Source of the DNA: Bedellia somnulentella
Lineage: Eukaryota > Arthropoda > Insecta > Lepidoptera > Bedelliidae
Length of the DNA: 64,000 bases
Reading direction: 5' to 3'
Assembly (NCBI GenBank): GCA_963576735.1
Contig: OY755174.1
Coordinates: forward strand, 1-64,000
The notes under the pieces are model-generated. The model ran no database searches, was not told the origin of the DNA, and worked only from the letters and a program-made list of their open reading frames with translations. Numbering within the stretch: position 1 is the first letter of the stretch; each line of letters opens with the position of its first letter. The translations under genes were made by a program, and so were the position numbers. Shown piece by piece: positions 1 to 8,786 of this stretch.

Positions 1-475
1 TCATGTAAAATAAAAATTAATTAAAATTATATTCTTTTTGTTATTTATTTAACAGGAAGAGATAGCGTTGCATACTTATATAGCGTGAAGAATTCTATGA
101 AGTCATCGTTGTGTGTGGTATGATTGAGATGGTAACGTGATGTGATTGTTATCATTAAAAAGGGTAATGGAATGTAGCCAAAGTAAGTATGATAGATTTG
201 TAAGTTTATGAAATGTAGTTTGTAGTAGGGTAGTTTCAATTGTGAAGTTTTTGATGCTCATTTGACTTGATTACTCAAATGTTATTTCGATTATTTACCA
301 ATTGATAACTTAATATGGCATGTAAGAATAACAGAAGGTTTTTGAATGCAGTAAATGAAGTCATACAAGGTACATCAAGGTTCGAAGCAGATCTCTGAAT
401 CCTTTTTATCTGATCATGGCGTGGTTGAATACCCTTCGTGAAGAAAATTGGAGACCAAAATAGAGTTAAAAGAGA
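1..475 (+). mobile_element. Fragment of short-LTR element family X (internal region)
   Basis: The reverse complement of this stretch aligns well by eye over about 420 bp with positions 34,590-35,005, which lie inside the complete short-LTR element at 33,924-36,576. That element is on the minus strand, so this copy is in plus orientation. No long frame is open in the sense direction, so the segment looks non-coding. It runs off the left edge of the window and is cut on the right by the tRNA-derived retroposon at 488. Confidence 0.75.
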
Positions 476-487
476 GAGACTGAGAGA

Positions 488-875
488 TTATTACTCATAA
501 ATAAAAGATGTTATTAAAGGAAAGAAAAATTTAATAACATCTTTTATTTATGAGTAATAATCCCCACATGAGGAATTCATGTCAAAAAACATTAAATTAT
601 GTGATAGTTAGGCGTTTCCAACATTTGCATTCTATCTGAAAAGGTAGACAAGTGGCCGTCCGAATTAGTTAAAATTCGGAGGTAGGAAACGCAAACACTA
701 CTTGAACGTGTAAAAAAGAAACAAAGGATAGAGAAATTTCGCGCTGGATGCCAACTGACACTGTAGCTCAGTTGGCAGAGCGACGGGGGCGTATACCCGA
801 AGGTCGCGGGTTCGAACCCCGCCAGTGTCGAAATTTTTCTTTCCTTTAATAACATCTTTTATTTATGAGTAATAA
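488..875 (+). mobile_element. tRNA-derived fold-back retroposon, subfamily A
   Basis: A unit of about 325 bp ending in a tRNA-like module (757-829) followed by a common 3' part (cttt-aataacatct, ttatgagtaataa). The 5' end begins with an inverted copy of that 3' part: 488-530 is the reverse complement of the bases following the tRNA module, and then the forward copy resumes. This 5' snap-back recurs in other copies in the window. The part upstream of the tRNA module can fold (gcgtttcc/ggaaacgc and ccgaatt/aattcgg pairs). No clear TSD is seen for this copy. Confidence 0.8.
757..829 (+). pseudogene. tRNA-like module of the retroposon
   Basis: A 73-nt cloverleaf: a 7-bp acceptor stem (GACACTG/CAGTGTC), D arm GCTC/GAGC, and T arm GCGGG-TTCGAAC-CCCGC. 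The anticodon arm has only four good pairs (CGGG/CCCG) around an 8-nt loop, so I do not assign an anticodon. A box (TAGCTCAGTTGG) and B box (GGTTCGAACCC) are near consensus, so Pol III could transcribe it. It lies inside a repeat and is not considered a functional tRNA gene. Confidence 0.75.
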
Positions 876-1628
876 ATTGATTTCCAAATTTCCTGACTTA
901 AAATGTTATGGTAACTGGGATTTTGGAAAAGAAGGTATCTGCTATAATTATGGAAATCAGTTTTGATGAAGCGGAATCTTTGTTAAAAGTATTAAATTAA
1001 TATTGCTCTTTAATACACACACACTCACACACACACACTTACACACACACACACAAACACACATCTCTCTCAGTTATTATAATGCATAACTGTGTTTTTA
1101 CCTTGTTTCTTTGTGTTAGTTATTATTATTTTGTATTATTATATTATATATTTTTTCTTTTGTAGTCTAACAATCTTAAAATTAAGTAAAATGTACAATT
1201 TTATTACTAAGATCTCTTTTTGTAAACAATTAATAAGTAAGTTTTTTTGGAAGTTTTTGTTTTACCGATCCCTGCGATACAGGCTCCGCCTAGTGCAAGG
1301 ATCATCAATTTACTATGTATCTGTAATTATTGGTGAGTTAATAATATGTTTTTTTTTTGTTGTCCAGATCGGATCGATTCTGCGGAGAAATGCAGTACAC
1401 ACTTCTGCCACAAGAAAAAAAAACTTAAAATACCATTATACATAATAATCGGGATTAACCAATAAAATAATTTTTTTAAATCACTTACGTAAATATTTTA
1501 CGTTTGCCCAACGTTCGGCACGCCTACTAGTGCCGCCGTCAACACGGACTGACTCTAAATTTGAGAGTTTAAAAAGTGTATTTAAAATATCATTTATGCA
1601 GAAGAACTTTAAAAAACATTGCTATATT
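876..1628. other. AT-rich spacer without recognised gene
   Basis: Contains the (AC)n tract at 1015-1063 and a short AT-rich open frame at 1092-1445 with low-complexity hydrophobic composition. I see no domain, conserved motif or splice signal and treat it as non-coding. Confidence 0.6.
1015..1063. repeat. Imperfect (AC)n microsatellite
   Basis: Alternating AC repeats with occasional T and A interruptions. Confidence 0.9.
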
Positions 1629-1878
1629 GCTGTGTAGTGTCGGCTTAGAATACCACTACCCCGATTTCCGGTGCGTGTACGTAAGAGGCGACTAACGGAA
1701 TTGTGGCTTTTAAAGGATTTTTGGGCTATGCGGTTGGAGACCCATCACCAAAAACCTTTATTTTACTATCTTTTTCCCACTTAACTTTCCAAAAGTGGCT
1801 GTAGAATTTTGTAATTCTTTAGCTCTGGCTACCCCTTTTAGGGATTTATAGCCGTGAATATATGTATGTATGTATGTA
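1629..1878 (+). mobile_element. SINE-like repeat, (TATG)n-tailed family S1
   Basis: Starts gctgtgtagtgtcggc, contains gaggcgactaac, and ends in a tandem tatg tail. Related copies by eye: 30,530-30,774 (minus, full), 50,082-50,240 (3' deleted), 59,936-60,048 (3' part), and a decayed relative at 18,876-19,060. The constant 5' end and short tandem tail suggest a non-autonomous retroposon; no tRNA head is recognisable. Confidence 0.7.
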
Positions 1879-2040
1879 CTTTAAAAAATATTCTTTTAAA
1901 AACTTCTTAACCACGATCATAATAACAGAAATTGACGCGCGCATATTGATAGCATTACATCCATTTGACCACCTATTATATAAGTTTGTCTACACGTTCT
2001 AAGTGTTGTCCACATATTCTCACGAATATCAGTATTATTT

Positions 2041-2137
2041 TATGGAGATGTGTCGTGGAGACGAATGAAACACTTTAGCGCTCTTATATACTAATTATTT
2101 ATTGTAATAATCAAACTGAATACATTATAGAACTACA
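2041..2137 (-). mobile_element. LTR of short-LTR family Y (3' LTR, minus orientation)
   Basis: Closely similar by eye to 27,262-27,361: shared blocks include gaatgaaacac, tttattgta and gaatacattatagaacta. At 2138-2153 a pyrimidine run (ccttcaccttttaaaa; a purine tract on the minus strand) abuts the LTR, as expected for the polypurine tract beside a 3' LTR. The element therefore reads toward lower coordinates. Confidence 0.65.
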
Positions 2138-2372
2138 CCTTCACCTTTTAAAAACACTAAAATTTTAATAAAAGGATTACATTAATTACACGCTGAAGAA
2201 TAAAATAAAAGTTTGATTACATATTAGTTACATCAGTAACACATTAAAACACATAAAAAATATACATTGTTATACCATTATACATGTAAAATATTGACAA
2301 AAACAATATTGACAAATATTTGTATGAAACTCAATTTGTTGTACCTTTTTTCAATAAAAATATATTATTATT
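2138..2372 (-). mobile_element. Internal remnant of family Y, ending in a TAA tract
   Basis: AT-rich, no open frame. It runs from the polypurine-like tract to the attattatt tract at 2364-2372, where the first R4/Dong-like copy begins. Assignment to family Y rests only on adjacency to the LTR. Confidence 0.4.
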
Positions 2373-4373
2373 GGGTATGACATTTAGTTCCTCGCCTCTC
2401 CCATGGCCGAAAAAGAAAATATAAATTTTAAATGGGAGAGGCGGTACTCCCCGACAAGAGCACAGTCGGTCGGGGTCAGGGAGTCAGGTTCAAGAACCGA
2501 CGGACGATCCGAGCCGTATCGAGCAGCACCGCTTTCTGCATCTGTGCTGGAACCGACACGCCACAGAAATCCAACCGCCTCAAGTTGGTCGCGAGGCTGG
2601 TTGGAATTAACCCGTTCGCGGACAAAACAATTGGGATTATTTCTGTCGAAGTCACACCCCACATGTCGGTGATCTCGTGAGCCAGATCGAGATATTTCCG
2701 ACGCTTCTCGGTGTCGGCTTTCACGAGACCCTCGTCATGAGGGATAGTGACATCCACTAGAAATACCCTCGACTGCGACCGATCCCATACCACGATATCA
2801 GGCTTATTCGCTAGAATAGTCATGTCCGTGATAACGGATCGGTCCCAATAGATTTTGGCACGGTCGTTTTCTAGGATTGGCTCCGGCAGATACTTGTAAT
2901 ACGGCAGCCTCTGTTGCAAGAGTCCGTATTTCAGAGCGAGCTCCTGATGCAGGATTTTGGCTGCTTGGTTGTGTCTGTGCAAGTACTCAGTGTTAGCAAG
3001 AGCCGAACAACCGGAAATAACATGCCTAAGTGACTCTCCGGGACGGCCACATGCTCGACAGATGTCTGTGGTACCGTCCTTTAGGATGTATTTCCGATAG
3101 TTCCGCGTCTTGATAACCTGGTCTTGTATTGCACAGACAAAACCTTCGGTTTCCCCAAAGAGGTCCCCGAAACGCAGCCAATGCAGGGAGGCTTTACGGT
3201 CCACGAAAGGTTCGTGAAGTACCTTGTAAAACCTCCCGTGCAGCTCCTTCTCTTTCCATACGGACTCCCGATCAGAGGTGCTAAGTACCTCCGGGGTTCG
3301 CCAATCCTGTGAGGCCAACGATAAGGGAGTCAGTCCTTTATCACTAGCGACCACCTCTCCCCGAATACTATCATCCGTCATCGTCAAAAAATAGTTTCTG
3401 AGGTTGCATACCCCGCGGTTGTGCATGGTTTTGGCACTCAAGAGGCCTCGACCACCACACTTCCGCGGGATATACAATCTCATAACCGACGACCTCGGAT
3501 GATGCATTCGATGAGAGGTCATCATCGTGCGGACTCGTCTGTCCAGAGCGTCGAGTTCGGTCTGAGTCCATCTGAGCACGCCAAATGTGTACATCAGTAC
3601 AGGCATGACCCAGGAGTTAATGGCTCGGATCTTATTAACGCCTGACAAGTAGCTATTAAGCACACTTTTCAGGCGCTCACAAAACTCCTCGCAAACACCC
3701 TGTTTCACGTCTGCCACCTTCACACCGATGGTTTGTGACATGCCCAGATACCGGTATGTTTCAGCCTCGGAGAGTGCCCTCAAATGATTGGTGCCGACAT
3801 CGACACCATCAGAGTGCACGACATGCCCCTTCTCAACATGGATGACCGCACACTTATCGACCCCGAGCTCCATCTTGACGGAACCACTGAAATCGTTAGT
3901 GATCGTCAGTAGCTCCGCCAATCTGTCAGCCGTGGGGGCGTAAAGCTTCAGGTCATCCATGTAAAGGAGATGAGGCAAGCGTGGTCCGCCTCTCCGAAAC
4001 TGAAAGCCCGTCCCCGAATTCTCCAAGAGTGTACTTAGAGGATTCAGGGCCAAGCAAAACCAAACTGGACTCAGGCAATCGCCCTGGAAAATCCCTCGCC
4101 TTATATCAATTTGGTCATCCGCGTCCGTCATCCGCTGACCGTCTAAACTCAGGATCGTTCTCCAGCACCCCATACACTGCCCGAGGAAGTGTCGAACTGT
4201 ACTTTCAATTTTGTACAGCTCGAGGACCCTCATGAGCCATGTATGAGGTACCGAATCGAACGCCTTCCTGTAGTCTATCCAGCCAGCGGAGAAGTTCCGA
4301 CGGTTGCGTTTGACCAGTTGGCCTACGACCGCGTCGATGAGGAGCAGCTCCTTGCTACCGCGACTACCGCCCT
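2373..4373 (-). mobile_element. R4/Dong-like non-LTR retrotransposon, copy A, 5'-truncated
   Basis: Minus-strand copy with its 3' end at 2373 (gggtatgac...) and its body open from 4373 to the stop at 2476-2478. It encodes RT from before motif A, motif C LLYMDDLKLYA, a CX2CX8HX4C knuckle and a PD-type restriction-like endonuclease (KPDIVVWD, then FLVDVTIP). Both sides are flanked by (TAA)n (2364-2372 and 4374-4390), the known target of Dong. The N-terminal part is missing. The frame is uninterrupted, so this copy is fairly young. Confidence 0.85.
2393..2443 (-). promoter_or_regulatory. 3' UTR stem-loop of the R4/Dong-like element
   Basis: CGCCTCTCCCA (2393-2403) is perfectly complementary to TGGGAGAGGCG (2433-2443) around a 29-nt A-rich loop, about 30 bp downstream of the ORF stop. 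The same stem is in copy D; in copy C one arm has an extra duplicate. A conserved 3' hairpin may be the RNA structure bound by the reverse transcriptase; that role is inferred from 3' UTR recognition in site-specific LINEs. Confidence 0.6.
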
Positions 4374-4390
4374 ATATTATTATTATTATT
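4374..4390. repeat. (TAA)n target tract between copies A and B
   Basis: Uninterrupted att repeats exactly at the junction of two element copies. Confidence 0.9.
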
Positions 4391-5281
4391 GGGTATGACA
4401 TTTAGTTCCTCGCCTCTCCCATGGCCGAAAAAGAAAATATAAATTTTTAATGGGAGAGGCGGTACTCCCCGACAAGAGCACAGTCGGTCGGGGTCAGGGA
4501 GTCAGGTTCAAGAACCGACGGACGATCCGAGCCGTATCGAGCAGCACCGCTTTCTGCATCTGTGCTGGAACCGACACGCCACAGAAATCCAACCGCCTCA
4601 AGTTGGTCGCGAGGCTGGTTGGAATTAACCCGTTCGCGGACAAAACAATTGGGATTATTTCTGTCGAAGTCACACCCCACATGTCGGTGATCTCGTGAGC
4701 CAGATCGAGATATTTCCGACGCTTCTCGGTGTCGGCTTTCACGAGACCCTCGTCATGAGGGATAGTGACATCCACTAGAAATACCCTCGACTGCGACCGA
4801 TCCCATACCACGATATCAGGCTTATTCGCTAGAATAGTCCTGTCCGTGATAACGGATCGGTCCCAATAGATTTTGGCACGGTCGTTTTCTAGGATTGGCT
4901 CCGGCAGATACTTGTAATACGGCAGCCTCTGTTGCAAGAGTCCGTATTTCAGAGCGAGCTCCTGATGCAGGATTTTGGCTGCTTGGTTGTGTCTGTGCAA
5001 GTACTCAGTGATAGCAAGAGCCGAACAACCGGAAATAACATGCCTAAGTGACTCTCCGGGACGGCCACATGCTCGACAGATGTCTGTGGTACCGTCCTTT
5101 AGGATGTATTTCCGATAGTTCCGCGTCTTGATAACCTGGTCTTGTATTGCACAGACAAAACCTTCGGTTTCCCCAAAGAGGTCCCCGAAACGCAGCCAAT
5201 GCAGGGAGGCTTTACGGTCCACGAAAGGTTCGTGAAGTACCTTGTAAAACCTCCCGTGCAGCTCCTTCTCTTTCCATACGG
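4391..5281 (-). mobile_element. R4/Dong-like copy B, 5'-truncated
   Basis: Only the knuckle and endonuclease part remains: it is open from 5281 to the stop at 4494, corresponding to the last about 260 residues of copy D. It ends 5' at ctttccatacg followed by (TAA)n. It shares diagnostic bases with copy C (for example cctgtccgtg rather than catgtccgtg) and the same truncation point, so B and C derive from one duplication. Its 3' terminal bases resemble copy A rather than C. Confidence 0.85.
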
Positions 5282-5301
5282 ATTATTATTATTATTATTA
5301 T
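5282..5301. repeat. (TAA)n tract between copies B and C
   Basis: att repeats at the 5' truncation point of copy B. Confidence 0.9.
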
Positions 5302-6256
5302 CACTTTTAGCTTCTCGCCTCTCCCATGGCCGAAACAGAAAATTAGAATTTTAAATTATTATTTTCGGGAGCACTTTTAGCTTCTCGCCTCTCCCATGGC
5401 CGAAACAGAAAATTAGAATTTTAAATGGGAGAGGCGGTACTCCCCGACAAGAGCACAGTCGGTCGGGGTCAGGGAGTCAGGTTCAAGAACCGACGGACGA
5501 TCCGAGCCGTATCGAGCAGCACCGCTTTCTGCATCTGTGCTGGAACCGACACGCCACAGAAATCCAACCGCCTCAAGTTGGTCGCGAGGCTGGTTGGAAT
5601 TAACCCGTTCGCGGACAAAACAATTGGGATTATTTCTGTCGAAGTCACACCCCACATGTCGGTGATCTCGTGAGCCAGATCGAGATATTTCCGACGCTTC
5701 TCGGTGTCGGCTTTCACGAGACCCTCGTCATGAGGGATAGTGACATCCACTAGAAATACCCTCGACTGCGACCGATCCCATACCACGATATCAGGCTTAT
5801 TCGCTAGAATAGTCCTGTCCGTGATAACGGATCGGTCCCAATAGATTTTGGCACGGTCGTTTTCTAGGATTGGCTCCGGCAGATACTTGTAATACGGCAG
5901 CCTCTGTTGCAAGAGTCCGTATTTCAGAGCGAGCTCCTGATGCAGGATTTTGGCTGCTTGGTTGTGTCTGTGCAAGTACTCAGTGATAGCAAGAGCCGAA
6001 CAACCGGAAATAACATGCCTAAGTGACTCTCCGGGACGGCCACATGCTCGACAGATGTCTGTGGTACCGTCCTTTAGGATGTATTTCCGATAGTTCCGCG
6101 TCTTGATAACCTGGTCTTGTATTGCACAGACAAAACCTTCGGTTTCCCCAAAGAGGTCCCCGAAACGCAGCCAATGCAGGGAGGCTTTACGGTCCACGAA
6201 AGGTTCGTGAAGTACCTTGTAAAACCTCCCGTGCAGCTCCTTCTCTTTCCATACGG
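5302..6256 (-). mobile_element. R4/Dong-like copy C, tandem duplicate of B
   Basis: The body at 5425-6256 appears identical by eye to 4450-5281 at a constant offset of 975 bp and has the same 5' breakpoint. Its 3' end is duplicated: a 53-nt piece (5302-5354), then ttattatttt, then the 3' end again from 5371. The same arrangement precedes copy D at +975, so the repeated unit is 975 bp and includes the TAA tract. Confidence 0.85.
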
Positions 6257-6276
6257 ATTATTATTATTATTATTAT
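6257..6276. repeat. (TAA)n tract between copies C and D
   Basis: att repeats, same context as 5282-5301, 975 bp further on. Confidence 0.9.
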
Positions 6277-6443
6277 CACTTTTAGCTTCTCGCCTCTCCC
6301 ATGGCCGAAACAGAAAATTAGAATTTTAAATTATTATTTTCGGGAGCACTTTTAGCTTCTCGCCTCTCCCATGGCCGAAACAGAAAATTAGAATTTTAAA
6401 TGGGAGAGGCGGTACTCCCCGACAAGAGCACAGTCGGTCGGGG

Positions 6444-8757
6444 TCAGGGAGTCAGGTTCAAGAACCGACGGACGATCCGAGCCGTATCGAGCAGCACCGC
6501 TTTCTGCATCTGTGCTGGAACCGACACGCCACAGAAATCCAACCGCCTCAAGTTGGTCGCGAGGCTGGTTGGAATTAACCCGTTCGCGGACAAAACAATT
6601 GGGATTATTTCTGTCGAAGTCACACCCCACATGTCGGTGATCTCGTGAGCCAGATCGAGATATTTCCGACGCTTCTCGGTGTCGGCTTTCACGAGACCCT
6701 CGTCATGAGGGATAGTGACATCCACTAGAAATACCCTCGACTGCGACCGATCCCATACCACGATATCAGGCTTATTCGCTAGAATAGTCATGTCCGTGAT
6801 AACGGATCGGTCCCAATAGATTTTGGCACGGTCGTTTTCTAGGATTGGCTCCGGCAGATACTTGTAATACGGCAGCCTCTGTTGCAAGAGTCCGTATTTC
6901 AGAGCGAGCTCCTGATGCAGGATTTTGGCTGCTTGGTTGTGTCTGTGCAAGTACTCAGTGTTAGCAAGAGCCGAACAACCGGAAACAACATGCCTAAGTG
7001 ACTCTCCGGGACGGCCACATGCTCGACAGATGTCTGTGGTACCGTCCTTTAGGATGTATTTCCGATAGTTCCGCGTCTTGATAACCTGGTCTTGTATTGC
7101 ACAGACAAAACCTTCGGTTTCCCCAAAGAGGTCCCCGAAACGCAGCCAATGCAGGGAGGCTTTACGGTCCACGAAAGGTTCGTGAAGTACCTTGTAAAAC
7201 CTCCCGTGTAGCTCCTTCTCTTTCCATACGGACTCCCGATCAGAGGTGCTAAGTACCTCCGGGGTTCGCCAATCCTGTGAGGCCAACGATAAGGGAGTCA
7301 GTCCTTTATCACTAGCGACCACCTCTCCCCGAATACTATCATCCGTCATCGTCAAAAAATAGTTTCTGAGGTTGCATACCTCGCGGTTGTGGATGGTTTT
7401 GGCACTCAAGAGGCCTCGACCACCACACTTCCGCGGGATATACAATCTCATAACCGACGATCTCGGATGATGCATTCGATGAGAGTTCATCGTCGTGCGG
7501 ACTCGTCTGTCCAGAGCGTCTAGTTCGGACTGAGTCCATCTGAGCACGCCAAACGTGTACATCAGTACAGGCATGACCCAGGAGTTAATGGCTCGGATCT
7601 TATTAACGCCTGACAAGTAGCTATTAAGCACACTTTTCAGGCGTTCATAAAACTCCTCGCAAACACCCTGTTTCACGTCTGCCACCTTCACACCGATGGT
7701 TTGTGACATGCCCAGATACCGGTATGTTTCAGCCTCGGAGAGTGCCCTCAAATGATTGGTGCCGACATCGACACCATCAGAGTGCACGACATGCCCCTTC
7801 TCGACATGAATGACCGCACACTTATCGACCCCGAGCTCCATCTTAACGGAACCACTGAAATCATTAGTGATCGTCAGTAGCTCCGCCAATCTGTCAGCCG
7901 TGGGGGCATAAAGCTTCAGGTCATCCATGTAAAGGAGATGAGGCAAGCGTGGTCCGCCTCTCCGAAACTGAAAGCCTGTCCCTGAATTCTCCAAGAGTGT
8001 ACTTAGAGGATTCAGGGCCAAGCAAAACCAAACTGGACTCAGGCAATCGCCCTGGAAAATCCCTCGCCTTATATCAATTTGGTCATCCGCGTCCGTCATC
8101 CGCTGACCGTCTAAACTCAGGATCGTTCTCCAGCACCCCATACACTGCCCGAGGAAGTGTCGAACTGTACTTTCAATTTTGTACAGCTCGAGGACCCTCA
8201 TGAGCCATGAATGAGGTACCGAATCGAACGCCTTCCTGTAGTCTATCCAGCCAGCGGAGAAGTTCCGACGGTTGCGTTTGACCAGTTGGCCTACGACCGC
8301 ATCGATGAGGAGCAGCTCCTTGCTACCGCGACTACCGCCCCTACATCCGTTCTGAGCTCCAGAGATCACATTGTTATCAACAATGTGTTGAGTAATCTTG
8401 GAGCTCAGAACGGATGTCAAGGTCTTGTAAATTGTACAAAGACAAGTAATGGGGCGGTATTGTGATGGATCCGCGGTAGCATCGCTCTTTGGAGCTAAAT
8501 GAGTGACCCCAGTAGTTAAGAAGTTCGGGAGCGTCCCACTCTCGAGGGCGCTTTGGAACTGACGGGCGAGAGTAGCGTGACAGCGCGTGAACCCCTTCAA
8601 CCAGTAATGGTGCAATCCGTCCGGCCCCGGACTTTTCCAGTTCGGAGCCTTACGGATCGCAGCCACCACATCCTCCTTGGATATGTTGACGGGGTTCATG
8701 GGCGCTATGGGCTCGCACGCTCCCTCGACCGCTTCGAACCATCGGCCCTCTTCGTGA
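6444..8757 (-). CDS. R4/Dong-like reverse transcriptase with restriction-like endonuclease, N-terminus missing
   Basis: Open without a stop from the 5' truncation to 6444; the first ATG (8699) is internal. Counting from that Met: DGLHHYW and the RPITCLCTIYK block near residues 25-95, motif A (GWIDYRKAFDSVP) near 150-163, motif B-like GDCLSPVWFCLALN near 210, motif C YMDD near 250, a CX2CX8HX4C knuckle near 560, and endonuclease residues PD (KPDIV) and D (FLVDVTIP) near 640-660. The protein would make cDNA by target-primed reverse transcription at a cleaved TAA repeat. YMDD plus a C-terminal PD-(D/E)XK-type domain fits R4/Dong/Rex6 rather than APE-type LINEs; the exact clade was not tested by phylogeny. 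Confidence 0.85.
8343..8417 (-). other. Nested perfect hairpin inside the Dong-like RT coding region
   Basis: An 18-bp arm (8343-8360, acatccgttctgagctcc) pairs perfectly with 8400-8417. Inside it a second 9-bp stem (8367-8375 with 8379-8387) has a 3-nt loop. The sequence codes for conserved RT residues on the minus strand. Copy A is 5'-truncated at the position matching 8340, three bases outside the hairpin base. Confidence 0.8.
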
Positions 8758-8765
8758 TTTTATTT

Positions 8766-8786
8766 TAATTATTATTATTATTATTG
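8766..8786. repeat. (TAA)n tract at the 5' end of copy D
   Basis: att repeats separating the R4/Dong-like copy from the gypsy fragment. Confidence 0.85.

Larger units (their letters stand above)
6277..8757 (-). mobile_element. R4/Dong-like copy D, the longest copy
   Basis: Minus-strand element, 3' duplicated piece from 6277, main body 6346-8757, with (TAA)n at both ends. The 5' truncation at about 8757 removes the N-terminal DNA-binding region (zinc finger/Myb in relatives). It is the reference for the other three copies. Confidence 0.85.

Noticed and set aside
757..829. Functional tRNA gene
   Set aside because: The same module recurs in many copies with flanking repeat sequence, and the anticodon arm has four good pairs and an 8-nt loop, so it is part of a retroposon.
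1014..1063. Telomere- or CRISPR-like repeat array
   Set aside because: Simple (AC)n microsatellite in a eukaryotic genome; no spaced repeats.
2284..2300. 5' LTR partner of the gypsy LTR at 11,491
   Set aside because: The word tgtaaaatattgaca occurs at both places, but similarity does not continue beyond it.
2403..2680. Plus-strand frames opposite the Dong-like copies
   Set aside because: They recur in each copy only because the opposite strand is conserved RT/endonuclease coding sequence.
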